A stretch of 7,321 nt of DNA from Chitinophaga pinensis (GTDB taxonomy: Bacteria; Bacteroidota; Bacteroidia; Chitinophagales; Chitinophagaceae): positions 1 through 7,321 of the forward strand of contig CALPKD020000051.1 in assembly GCA_943324055.2 (NCBI GenBank), read 5' to 3'. Position 1 is the first letter of the stretch. The number at the start of each line of letters is the position of its first letter. The notes under the pieces are model-generated. The model was not told where the DNA came from and made no database searches. It saw only the letters and a list, made by a program, of their open reading frames with translations. A program made the position numbers and the translations under genes. Below, in pieces: positions 1 to 5,882 of the stretch.

Positions 1-270
1 GATTATTTTGATTATAGTTATACTGGAATGAGTGTGTATTTAATAAATAATTTAGTTACAATTGAAGACATAATCCCAAATTCTCCTGCAGCAAAAGCTG
101 GACTTTTATCTGGCGACCTTCTTATTGCTTTAAATAGGCAACTAGTTACCAGTTTGGATGTGTATAAGAAAATTTCGGCTATATCAGCGGGAAAGACTAA
201 AATCACAATATATCGTGAAGGAAGATACCTTGAAAAGAATATAAGCATAATCAATATTAAACAGAATTAA
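1..270 (+). CDS. C-terminal PDZ domain of a probable aspartyl (retropepsin-like) protease, 5' truncated
   Basis: The frame is open from base 1, so the ATG at 28 is internal and the gene begins outside the window; 89 C-terminal residues are visible. They form one PDZ domain. The opening DYSYTGM is followed by a short strand, then IIPNSPAAKAGLLSGDLLIALN, shown here in parts: the IPNSPAAKAGL carboxylate-loop/helix region and the GDLLIALN strand typical of bacterial PDZ domains, then a final TIYREGRYLEKNISI strand pair. In Bacteroidota this arrangement, with a YD/DYxxxGM-like lead-in and a terminal PDZ, is usual at the end of secreted retropepsin-like aspartyl proteases; the catalytic part is not visible, so that identity is inference, while the PDZ call is firm. 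PDZ domains bind C-terminal or exposed peptides and often position substrates for envelope proteases. The stop is 3 bases before the acetyltransferase start, so the two may be co-transcribed. Confidence 0.8.
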   Translation, partial: DYFDYSYTGMSVYLINNLVTIEDIIPNSPAAKAGLLSGDLLIALNRQLVTSLDVYKKISAISAGKTKITIYREGRYLEKNISIINIKQN

Positions 271-273
271 TTT

Positions 274-780
274 ATGGAAATACAAAATAGTTCAATTGAG
301 GATATAGATTTCATACTTGATTTATACAAGTCTGCTACAGCATATCAAAAAGAAAGGTTCATTAGTCATTGGCCGGAGTTTGAAAGAGAGATGGTTGTAA
401 ATGAAATTGTAGAGAATAGACAATGGAAAATGATCATTGATGGAGAGGTCGTATGTATTTGGGCTACTACATTTTCCGACCCTCTAATTTGGGAAGACAA
501 GGACAAAGATCCATCGGTTTATATTCATAGGATAACCACTAACCCTAAATTTAGAGGAAAAGGATTAGTCAAAAAAATTGTAGAATGGTCTAAGAATTAC
601 GCAACTCAGAATGGCAAGAAGTTTGTTCGAATGGACACGGTAGGAGAGAACCTAAAACTAATAGAGCACTATACGTCTTGTGGTTTTGAATTCCTAGGTC
701 TCTCTCAATTAATTAATACTGATGGCTTACCTCAACATTACCATAACGCAGTGGTTAGTTTATTTGAGTTGAAGGTATAG
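274..780 (+). CDS. GNAT-family N-acetyltransferase
   Basis: A 168-residue single-domain protein of normal GNAT length, expected to transfer an acetyl group from acetyl-CoA to an amine; the substrate cannot be told from sequence. The fold order is visible: N-terminal strand and helix (1-24), strand WKMIIDGEVVCIWAT (51-65), strand YIHRITTNPKF (83-93), the acetyl-CoA pyrophosphate loop and helix RGKGLVKKIVEW (94-105), and the motif B region with N126, Y133 and CGFEFLG (136-142). The loop keeps R94, G95 and G97, but position 99, where the Q/RxxGxG/A signature has Gly or Ala, is Val. That is tolerated in some family members but is slightly atypical. The ATG at 274 is chosen because it lies 3 bases after the preceding stop and begins the expected first strand. 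No signal peptide is seen, so it is cytoplasmic. It ends before a strong terminator hairpin, suggesting it is the last gene of its transcript. Confidence 0.88.
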   Translation: MEIQNSSIEDIDFILDLYKSATAYQKERFISHWPEFEREMVVNEIVENRQWKMIIDGEVVCIWATTFSDPLIWEDKDKDPSVYIHRITTNPKFRGKGLVKKIVEWSKNYATQNGKKFVRMDTVGENLKLIEHYTSCGFEFLGLSQLINTDGLPQHYHNAVVSLFELKV

Positions 781-827
781 TTTATCTAATTTACTATGTG
801 TGATGAAAACACCCCCTGAATTCGGTT

Positions 828-856
828 AAAGTCGGCTTTAAGGGCCGACTTTTTTT
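828..856 (+). terminator. Rho-independent terminator after the acetyltransferase
   Basis: A perfect 9-bp stem AAAGTCGGC (828-836) / GCCGACTTT (844-852) with a 7-base loop is followed by a run of seven T (850-856, partly in the stem). It lies 48 bases after the acetyltransferase stop and fits an intrinsic terminator for the plus strand. On the minus strand only three T follow the stem, so it would work less well for the convergent ATPase. The right arm and T-run encode the last residues of that ATPase, whose stop codon (838-840) lies in the loop. Confidence 0.82.
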
Positions 857-2199
857 GGTTTGATAAACCAAGCAAAATATTGCTCAATTTGAGAACCTAG
901 ATAGTATGGAAGGTTAAGAATTTTGTATTGCTTTCCGTTTTGGGTTATGGCATCTGTAATATTTAATGCTCCTGCATAAAATCGAATAGCAAAATTGTGG
1001 GGAGCTATATCCATGTAACTATGTAATGATTTTAGCGTGCCTTCTTTACCGGATTTAACTTCAATAGGTATAATCAATCCATCATATTGGAATAAATAAT
1101 CAACTTCAGCAGTTGATTCTTTTTTTTCTCTTACCCAAAAGTGCAGCGCACTTAGTACGTTATATTGAAACGCTAATAATTCTTGACCAATAAGATGTTC
1201 AATTAACGTTCCTTGGTAAATACTATTTAAATCATTAGTGCCAATTATTTCTTTCTGTATCCCTACAAAGTAATTTAATAATCCGGTATCTAAAATTTGT
1301 AACCTTGGTGATTTTTTTATGTCTGGAACCATTGGTAGTGATGCAGAGGTACAAGGATAAACTAATTGCATGAGTAAGGCCTTTTGTAAAGTACGCAATG
1401 ATTCTCCCATTTCGCGCGACTTATAGGCGGAGTTGCCAAAACCTTCAAACTTTATCCTTTTACCAGCTTGAGCAAATGAGTTTTGAATACAATGCCTAAT
1501 ATGCAATATTTGTGCATTGCTTTTTGCATATTTCTCAACATCATCCATGTATCCACTAATTAATGAATCATAAATAGGGCCTAATGCTACAAGGTCTTTA
1601 TGTGTTGCGTAATGTTGAACTATTTCAGGCATGCCTCCTATTAAAGCATAAGTATGAAACAGGCTTAATAATTTTGATTGTGCAAATGCAGCTACTGGGA
1701 CTTGTGTTAACTGTTCTAATGCTGCGTTCTCACCAATAGCCGATAGGAATTCTGGAAATGAAACTGGTCTGATAACTTTATATTCAACACGGCCAATTGG
1801 GAAACTTATATTCTTATCAAATAAAGTTTCAAGCATACTTCCAGCAGCAATAACAGAAATTTCAGGAGCTAGCTCATAAAAATACCTAAGTATATTTAAA
1901 GCCTTTGGTACTTCTTGTATCTCATCAATAAATAGTAGGGTAGTACTTTTTTTGGCTAATGTTTTATTTTTGAGAAAAAATAATGTGTTTATTAAGTTCT
2001 CAATGGATGTGAAATTTTCAAAGGGTTCCTTGTCTTCTGATAGTTCCAGGTTTAAATAGATATATTGTTCATACTGCGCTGCAAATTGATTCACAAGTGT
2101 AGTTTTCCCAACTTGCCTAGCACCTCTAATTACAAGTGGTTTGCGGGGTATATTTTGCCTCCATTTCTCTAGTTCTAATAATAGCTTTCTTTTAAACAT
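838..2199 (-). CDS. AAA-family ATPase with C-terminal DUF4143 domain
   Basis: A 453-residue protein with the two-part architecture of the widespread lone ATPases annotated AAA_14/DUF4143. The ATPase part has Walker A GARQVGKT (26-33) preceded by the strand PLVIR, and Walker B LLFIDEIQ (88-95) with D92 and E93. A sensor-like strand ISVIAAGS follows, then the SFPIGRVEYKVIRPVSFPEF stretch typical of the family. The C-terminal third carries the DUF4143 signature: E365-V-D367, then IPIEVKSG around E380 and K382, which resembles a PD-(D/E)xK nuclease-like fold. Nuclease activity is not established for the family, and its biological role is unknown. No signal peptide or membrane helix is seen. The start is set by the family-typical beginning MFKRKLLLELEKW and by the -7 promoter box ending 4 bases upstream. 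The gene is complete, stands alone, and is convergent with the acetyltransferase. Such genes are often scattered and strain-variable, so transfer is plausible but not shown here. Confidence 0.92.
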   Translation of the reverse strand: MFKRKLLLELEKWRQNIPRKPLVIRGARQVGKTTLVNQFAAQYEQYIYLNLELSEDKEPFENFTSIENLINTLFFLKNKTLAKKSTTLLFIDEIQEVPKALNILRYFYELAPEISVIAAGSMLETLFDKNISFPIGRVEYKVIRPVSFPEFLSAIGENAALEQLTQVPVAAFAQSKLLSLFHTYALIGGMPEIVQHYATHKDLVALGPIYDSLISGYMDDVEKYAKSNAQILHIRHCIQNSFAQAGKRIKFEGFGNSAYKSREMGESLRTLQKALLMQLVYPCTSASLPMVPDIKKSPRLQILDTGLLNYFVGIQKEIIGTNDLNSIYQGTLIEHLIGQELLAFQYNVLSALHFWVREKKESTAEVDYLFQYDGLIIPIEVKSGKEGTLKSLHSYMDIAPHNFAIRFYAGALNITDAITQNGKQYKILNLPYYLGSQIEQYFAWFIKPKKVGP

Positions 2200-2203
2200 G
2201 TAT

Positions 2204-2211
2204 CAAAGTTA
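2204..2211 (-). promoter_or_regulatory. Bacteroidota -7 promoter box of the ATPase gene, near-leaderless
   Basis: On the minus strand the sequence TAACTTTG matches the Bacteroidota sigma factor -7 consensus TAnnTTTG exactly. Only the four bases ATAC separate it from the ATG at 2199-2197. If transcription begins a few bases after the box, as in characterised Bacteroidota promoters, the mRNA leader would be about 0 to 3 bases. No clear -33 TTTG is placed at the usual distance. The box lies within the proximal copy of a 14-bp direct repeat. Confidence 0.6.
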
Positions 2212-2251
2212 TGGTAAATTTGGTATATTTATGTAATAAAGTTATGGTAAA
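2205..2251. repeat. Two 14-bp direct repeats over the ATPase promoter
   Basis: AAAGTTATGGTAAA occurs at 2205-2218 and again, base for base, at 2238-2251, with starts 33 bp apart (about three helical turns). Read on the minus strand each is TTTACCATAACTTT, and the proximal copy contains the -7 box. The same-face spacing and overlap with the promoter suggest an operator pair for a regulator, or a duplicated promoter in which the distal copy has TAACTTTA in place of TAACTTTG. The function is inferred. Confidence 0.6.
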
Positions 2252-2395
2252 AATAATTATTTTTTGTAACAAAGTGATCCTTTTACTAGCTCTTTTTGGT
2301 TTTCATAATTTTTTCAAAAGCCTTAACCATTATATAAAAATATCTTAAATCCCTCCACATTTGCTTAGAAAGGCTTTGGGTAAATCGAACTATTT

Positions 2396-2431
2396 GGGAT
2401 GACAGCGTAGTGAAACGAAGCTGGCAATCCC
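2396..2431. repeat. REP-like imperfect palindrome
   Basis: GGGAT (2396-2400) pairs with ATCCC (2427-2431), and inside it CAGC (2403-2406) pairs with GCTG (2420-2423), leaving a 2-by-3-base internal bulge and a 13-base loop. The pattern, with GATGACAGCGTAG on one side and GCTGGCAATCCC on the other, resembles the short dispersed palindromes that occur in many copies between genes of many bacteria. The multi-copy nature cannot be seen from one window. Confidence 0.45.
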
Positions 2432-2484
2432 GGTCTCGCTAGATGAAAATCAAGGACTTACGTTAAATCGTGGGTCCTTTGCTA

Positions 2485-2505
2485 CGTGAGGTTTGCGTGA
2501 GGTTT
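2485..2505. repeat. 10-bp direct repeat CGTGAGGTTT
   Basis: CGTGAGGTTT at 2485-2494 is repeated exactly at 2496-2505 with one base between, giving an 11-bp period, close to one helical turn. It is preceded by a 6-bp stem, AAGGAC / GTCCTT, near 2453-2477. It ends the GC-richer block. No function is recognised; it may be part of the same dispersed element as the palindrome at 2396-2431. Confidence 0.5.
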
Positions 2506-2586
2506 TTATAAAACACATCTATAATAAATTTACATAGTGTTTAATCTTTTTGTTATTTATGAATTATTAAACTCACAAAATCGTAA

Positions 2587-2615
2587 ATAATAATATATCT
2601 AATTTATATTATTAT
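2587..2615. promoter_or_regulatory. 11-bp AT-only inverted repeat upstream of the regulator
   Basis: ATAATAATATA (2587-2597) and TATATTATTAT (2605-2615) are perfect inverted arms around a 7-base loop. The element lies 81 bases before the membrane AraC gene. It may be an operator or simply a cruciform-prone AT element; in such AT-rich DNA chance palindromes are common, so confidence is modest. Confidence 0.35.
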
Positions 2616-2640
2616 AACATTCGATTATTTTTTTGAATTA

Positions 2641-2664
2641 GTACTACTATTTGTACTACTATTA
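2641..2664. repeat. 12-bp tandem direct repeat before the regulator gene
   Basis: GTACTACTATTT (2641-2652) is followed directly by GTACTACTATTA (2653-2664), 11 of 12 bases identical. It ends 32 bases before the ATG at 2697, in the promoter zone. AraC-family proteins usually bind tandem direct half-sites, so this could be an autoregulatory site, although AraC half-sites are typically longer and spaced near 21 bp. No clear TAnnTTTG box is seen, but a TTTG lies just upstream at 2632-2635. Confidence 0.45.
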
Positions 2665-2696
2665 CACTTATTAGAAAATTATCTACTTATTAATTC

Positions 2697-3782
2697 ATGA
2701 ATTCAATAGTTCAAAGCCATCTCGCAATTGTTGTGATAGTATTATCGCTGATTACTATAATTGAAGTGCTTCTTAACTTTAAACGCCCTAACTCATTAAA
2801 AATAATTTTATTAGTCATACTCTTTTGTATTATTGTCCATAGTACGGGCATTACTTTTTATTTTAACTACGTATCATATCGCAAGCTGATTGTTATTCCA
2901 AGTGCCATCTTTCTAATTGCCTCCCTTTTTTTTGTATCCTTACTATTTAAAAATAAAATGTCTAAAAACTTGCTTGTTTTTGGAGTTATAATATTTATTT
3001 TTCAATCAATCAATATTATTTTTTATCTTTTTATTTTTCCAGTAAGTAAAAGCTTACTGGTAAGCGATATCCCTCCCGAGGGAAGTGCGCAGTCATTATT
3101 TAGAATTTGCGTTTTAGTCTATATTCTGTTGATTAACAAAAAATTACTTTTTACAATCATAGAGAAACATAAGTCGCGAAATATTTACTTCAAAGAACTC
3201 GTGCTTCCTGCTACATTTATCATTATCCTGGTTGGGTTTATTTGTTTAATTAATATTTTAAAAACAGTTTCAATTATACAAGATTCAATTTTTCAATTAC
3301 TGTATCTGTTAAGCTATTTTTTCTATTTACTAATTATTCTGTTTCGGCCAAAAATGATGAACCAAACAGATTTTAAATTTTCATTGATTGGTATTTTTAA
3401 AAAACTGACTGATCAGGTAGTAGTCTTTAATATTTTTATAGAAGTATTTTTTACTGAAAAGTATTTTTTGAATAGCCTAGCTACCTTGGAGGACCTTAGC
3501 CACAAAACAAATGTAAGTCCAGATACACTCAATGAATTTTTGATACTGAATTACGGAATTGGCTATACTGACTTAGTAAATATGCACCGGGTAGATTATT
3601 TTATAGCGCTCATTAATAAAGGTGATTTTAACCAATATACAATTGAAGCCTTGGCTATTAAATCTGGCTTTGGGTCGAGGCAGAGTTTGCAAAAGGCTTT
3701 CAAGAAATTTCATGGCGGCACCCCCTCCGATTTTATTAGTTCTATTAAACAATCAAACTTGACTCCCGTACTGCCATTTTAG
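2697..3782 (+). CDS. Membrane-embedded AraC-family transcriptional regulator (seven predicted helices)
   Basis: A 361-residue protein in two parts. The first about 216 residues contain seven hydrophobic segments at roughly 7-27, 34-53, 65-84, 91-114, 134-154, 170-189 and 196-216. The C-terminal part (about 255-352) is an AraC/XylS DNA-binding domain: first helix-turn-helix around LEDLSHKTNVSPDTLNEFL (264-282), the linking helix with MHRVDYFIALI (296-306), and the second around TIEALAIKSGFGSRQSLQKA (315-334), ending FKKFHGGTPSDF with the family's conserved Gly-x-Pro. This membrane-plus-HTH layout is common in Bacteroidota and implies a regulator anchored in the inner membrane that senses a membrane or periplasmic cue; ligand and targets are unknown. 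The start at 2697 leaves a complete first helix. A 12-bp perfect palindrome, AATTCATGAATT (2692-2703), covers the start codon. Its gene lies upstream of, and in the same direction as, the exported-protein cluster, a likely target by proximity only. Confidence 0.88.
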   Translation: MNSIVQSHLAIVVIVLSLITIIEVLLNFKRPNSLKIILLVILFCIIVHSTGITFYFNYVSYRKLIVIPSAIFLIASLFFVSLLFKNKMSKNLLVFGVIIFIFQSINIIFYLFIFPVSKSLLVSDIPPEGSAQSLFRICVLVYILLINKKLLFTIIEKHKSRNIYFKELVLPATFIIILVGFICLINILKTVSIIQDSIFQLLYLLSYFFYLLIILFRPKMMNQTDFKFSLIGIFKKLTDQVVVFNIFIEVFFTEKYFLNSLATLEDLSHKTNVSPDTLNEFLILNYGIGYTDLVNMHRVDYFIALINKGDFNQYTIEALAIKSGFGSRQSLQKAFKKFHGGTPSDFISSIKQSNLTPVLPF

Positions 3783-4041
3783 TATCTCGCGTGCTCCTGT
3801 TTGTATCGGCTCGGGGTGGGTTTCACTAAGATTTCCCATTCATTTCAGTCCATTCTTCCACTCCTGTCGACTTGTGAATAGTATATTAATATATATATTA
3901 TAAATTCATTAAATGTTTAAATCATTAACTACTAAGTGCCACCTTTCTGTTGGCAGATTGTAATGGGACTTTATTCTATATAAGCTTTGATTTGTAACAT
4001 CTTATTGATTACTCACGACACCTATTCTAAATCAAATTTTA
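3783..4041. other. Intergenic region before the exported-protein cluster
   Basis: This 259-base gap has no convincing gene and no strong terminator after the regulator. It holds a perfect 14-bp AT palindrome (3887-3900) and a weak hairpin TGCCA (3937-3941) / TGGCA (3951-3955). The promoter of the following cluster should lie here; the nearest candidate is TATAAGCTTTG (3979-3989), which has one extra base compared with the TAnnTTTG consensus, so it is not called as a promoter. Confidence 0.4.
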
Positions 4042-4851
4042 ATGCATCCTATTTCAAAGGTCAATGTAGCAGCTTTATTTTTGACCCTGCTGATTCAAAA
4101 TACAACATTTGGTCAAACCAAAATAAGTGACAAAGAACAATCTCAAAAACCGCAGGAAAAGATTTACTTAAAGCAAACTAGTGCTGAAGGTATCCGAAAG
4201 TTCAAAAAGAACTTCACCGCTTCCTGGAACAAAACTTTTATCAATTTTACCGATAACAGCACTTATTTATTGGCGGGTATGAATTTCTCTAATCAGGGGA
4301 TTACAGCTGCTGGATATAACGCAGGTTTCAATTACAATATTTCAGAAAACACTGCAAGTGGATTTAAGTCAGGGTACTTTGCTGGCTTTAGGGTGGATGG
4401 TTTATATCAAGACAAGCGCAACTACTCTTTTCAGGTGAGTTTAAATAAGATAGCCACTGCTAATAACTACAAGGACACAAAAAGCTTACCTCCTTTTTTA
4501 GGCAGCTTTTCCAATTTTAAAGCCGATGATCAGTTTTTAAACTTGAACATAGCGATGCATTACAAAAAGCTGTTAGCCATTAGCGATACCAGTAAGTATA
4601 AGTTTTACTTTGTTTTAGGCCCTAGTTTGGATACACGCTTATCAGCACAAAGCGCTGATAATTTAGTCAATAACAATTATACGCGTTTTTTACTTAGAGG
4701 CGATCTGGGATTTGAGTTTGAAAATAAAAACTTCTATACCCTGTTTTTGCATTACAAGCAAGGTCTTACCTCCTTTACCAAATCACCGATCAAAACCAAC
4801 ATCAACAGTTTTGAAATGGGCATGATGATTAAAGCCAGTGATTTATTTTAA
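4042..4851 (+). CDS. Probable outer-membrane beta-barrel protein, secreted via Sec
   Basis: 269 residues. The N-terminus has a signal peptide: hydrophobic VAALFLTLLIQ (9-19), then TTFGQ, with cleavage likely near residues 24-26. A polar, Lys/Gln-rich linker follows (26-58). From about 60 the sequence alternates polar and hydrophobic residues in short stretches rich in aromatic residues and Gly, such as YLLAGMNFS, AGFNYNI, GYFAGFRVDGLY, YSFQVSLNKI, FLNLNIAMHYKK, YKFYFVLGPSLDTRL, FLLRGDLGFEFEN, FYTLFLHYKQGL and SFEMGMMIKA. This is the pattern of an 8- to 10-stranded outer-membrane barrel of the PorT-like/OMP_b-brl type. No specific family is recognised, and its role (channel, anchor or secretion aid) is unknown. 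It is first of four co-directional exported-protein genes; the next begins 31 bases downstream. The start is taken at the ATG that gives a complete signal peptide. Confidence 0.75.
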   Translation: MHPISKVNVAALFLTLLIQNTTFGQTKISDKEQSQKPQEKIYLKQTSAEGIRKFKKNFTASWNKTFINFTDNSTYLLAGMNFSNQGITAAGYNAGFNYNISENTASGFKSGYFAGFRVDGLYQDKRNYSFQVSLNKIATANNYKDTKSLPPFLGSFSNFKADDQFLNLNIAMHYKKLLAISDTSKYKFYFVLGPSLDTRLSAQSADNLVNNNYTRFLLRGDLGFEFENKNFYTLFLHYKQGLTSFTKSPIKTNINSFEMGMMIKASDLF

Positions 4852-4882
4852 AAGTTAAAAGATCCTCAAAACGAAACACAAC

Positions 4883-5293
4883 ATGAAAAAACACTTATTA
4901 TATAGTTTACTTGCAGCTTTTACATTCATTAGTTCTTGCTCCAAGGATACGACATTAGCAGAAACAAACCTTGCTCAAAAAATGATCGAGGATAAAGCTT
5001 GGTTTTTGGATTACAGCCAAACAGGCACGCTGACCAAAACTTATGTTGGTCAAGCTACTTACTATATTAACTTTTTAAAAAATGGAGCCACCCAGGACTC
5101 TGACGGTTTAAATGGCACTTATAGTGTTGAAAAAATAAGCGGGCAACTACAAATTCATGTACAAGCAACAACAAGTAATGGCAATGCTATTGAATACATC
5201 TATACTATTGTTTCCGCAGGCGCAAGCAATTTAATATTATCCTATACCCTTAGTGGTAAAACAACCCAATTGTATTACACAAGTAAAAGATAA
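4883..5293 (+). CDS. Small lipoprotein, possibly lipocalin-like
   Basis: 136 residues beginning with a type II signal peptide: MKKHLL, a hydrophobic core, then lipobox ISSC with the modified cysteine at 19. The residues after it, SKDTT, place Lys at +3 and Asp at +4 after Cys+1, which resembles the lipoprotein export signal that sends Bacteroidota lipoproteins to the cell surface. The body contains about six short beta stretches with a central NGTYSVEKISGQLQIHV section followed by IEYIYTIVSAGASNLILSY and QLYYTSKR. The length and the W-x(n)-NGTYSV-type layout resemble small lipocalin-like lipoproteins common in this phylum, but no diagnostic motif makes that certain. It lies 31 bases after the barrel gene and 9 bases before the T9SS protein, so an operon is likely. 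Function unknown; an accessory or anchor for its neighbours is an inference. Confidence 0.78.
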   Translation: MKKHLLYSLLAAFTFISSCSKDTTLAETNLAQKMIEDKAWFLDYSQTGTLTKTYVGQATYYINFLKNGATQDSDGLNGTYSVEKISGQLQIHVQATTSNGNAIEYIYTIVSAGASNLILSYTLSGKTTQLYYTSKR

Positions 5294-5302
5294 TCCAACA
5301 AA

Positions 5303-5827
5303 ATGCCGAAACACTTCCTCCAAACTATAGCTATTGCAAATTTAATGGTGCTTGGTATGATGCCCTCAAAACTCCAAGCACAATCATCTGCAAATTTTAT
5401 GATGAGCAGCATGGGCAGTATCCCAGGCGCTTCCAATACAGGCATGGCCATACAGTTTAATAGTATCGCTACTTGTTTAAATGTTCAAAACGGCGTGGCT
5501 GTTTTAAATGGCGTAAGAGGCAGTGGTCAATTTGCGATTAACTGCGAAGTCACTTTAAAAATTAACAGCTTAGGTATTAAGCTTTACCCTAATCCGGTAA
5601 ACATCACCACCAGAGTTAAGTTTACGAATACACCACCCTTAACCGAAACTTTTAACCTATCCGTTTGGACAACCGATGGTGCATTGCTTTCTACAAGAAA
5701 AGAATCAGGCTATAATTTATTCCAAGGAATTAATCTTGATGTGAGTGCACTAGGATCAGGCTCCTATGTATTAAAAATCGAATCCGAAAATTATGTTGAC
5801 GCTTTAAAATTTATTAAAGCCAATTAA
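5303..5827 (+). CDS. Very small secreted protein with T9SS type A C-terminal sorting domain
   Basis: 174 residues. A signal peptide spans about 1-27, with KLQAQ before likely cleavage. The C-terminal part (about 90-174) is a T9SS type A sorting domain: LGIKLYPNPVN with YPNP at 95-98, the NLSVWTTDGALLST strand pair (118-131), then GINLDVSALGSGSYVLKIE (142-160) and a closing DALKFIKAN. Such domains direct export across the outer membrane by the Por/T9SS machinery and are usually cleaved off with attachment of the cargo to the surface. The cargo left after signal removal is only about 60 residues, Gly/Ser/Met-rich, with one Cys pair (C58, C81) that may form a disulfide. T9SS cargoes are normally much larger. 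The body is not recognised. It is placed 9 bases after the lipoprotein gene and 55 bases before the fibre gene. Confidence 0.85.
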   Translation: MPKHFLQTIAIANLMVLGMMPSKLQAQSSANFMMSSMGSIPGASNTGMAIQFNSIATCLNVQNGVAVLNGVRGSGQFAINCEVTLKINSLGIKLYPNPVNITTRVKFTNTPPLTETFNLSVWTTDGALLSTRKESGYNLFQGINLDVSALGSGSYVLKIESENYVDALKFIKAN

Positions 5828-5882
5828 AAATATAAAATACAGCAAACAAGTATTATCAAAATCTTATTTAGAATCATCACTT

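Larger units (their letters stand above)
2200..2696. other. 497-base intergenic region between the divergent ATPase and the membrane AraC gene
   Basis: I see no convincing open reading frame or RNA gene here. From left to right it holds the ATPase promoter repeats (2205-2251); a pair of 8-bp inverted arms AAAGCCTT (2317-2324) and AAGGCTTT (2370-2377); a block of visibly higher GC from about 2370 to 2505 containing a REP-like palindrome and a 10-bp direct repeat; an AT-only hairpin (2587-2615); and a 12-bp tandem repeat (2641-2664) just before the regulator gene. The GC-richer block contrasts with the AT-rich flanks and looks like inserted or repeated material. Both neighbouring genes are transcribed away from it, so it should carry both promoters. 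Confidence 0.6.

Noticed and set aside
18..254. 78-residue open frame on the minus strand
   Set aside because: It lies wholly opposite the PDZ domain, which is well supported; no motif is seen.
274..780. GNAT-type toxin of a toxin-antitoxin pair
   Set aside because: The gene before it is a PDZ protein, not a small ribbon-helix-helix antitoxin, and no small partner gene lies after it.
838..2199. Restriction or defence nuclease, from the PD-(D/E)xK-like residues near 365-382
   Set aside because: The residues belong to the DUF4143 signature, where nuclease activity is not established, and no methylase or other defence gene is nearby.
3887..3955. AT palindrome and weak hairpin as terminator or operator
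   Set aside because: The 14-bp palindrome is only A and T in an AT-rich gap, and the 5-bp stem lacks a T-run; both could occur by chance.
5828..5882. Separate promoter or terminator before the fibre gene
   Set aside because: The 55 bases contain no TAnnTTTG box and no hairpin with a T-run, so read-through from the upstream genes is the simpler view.
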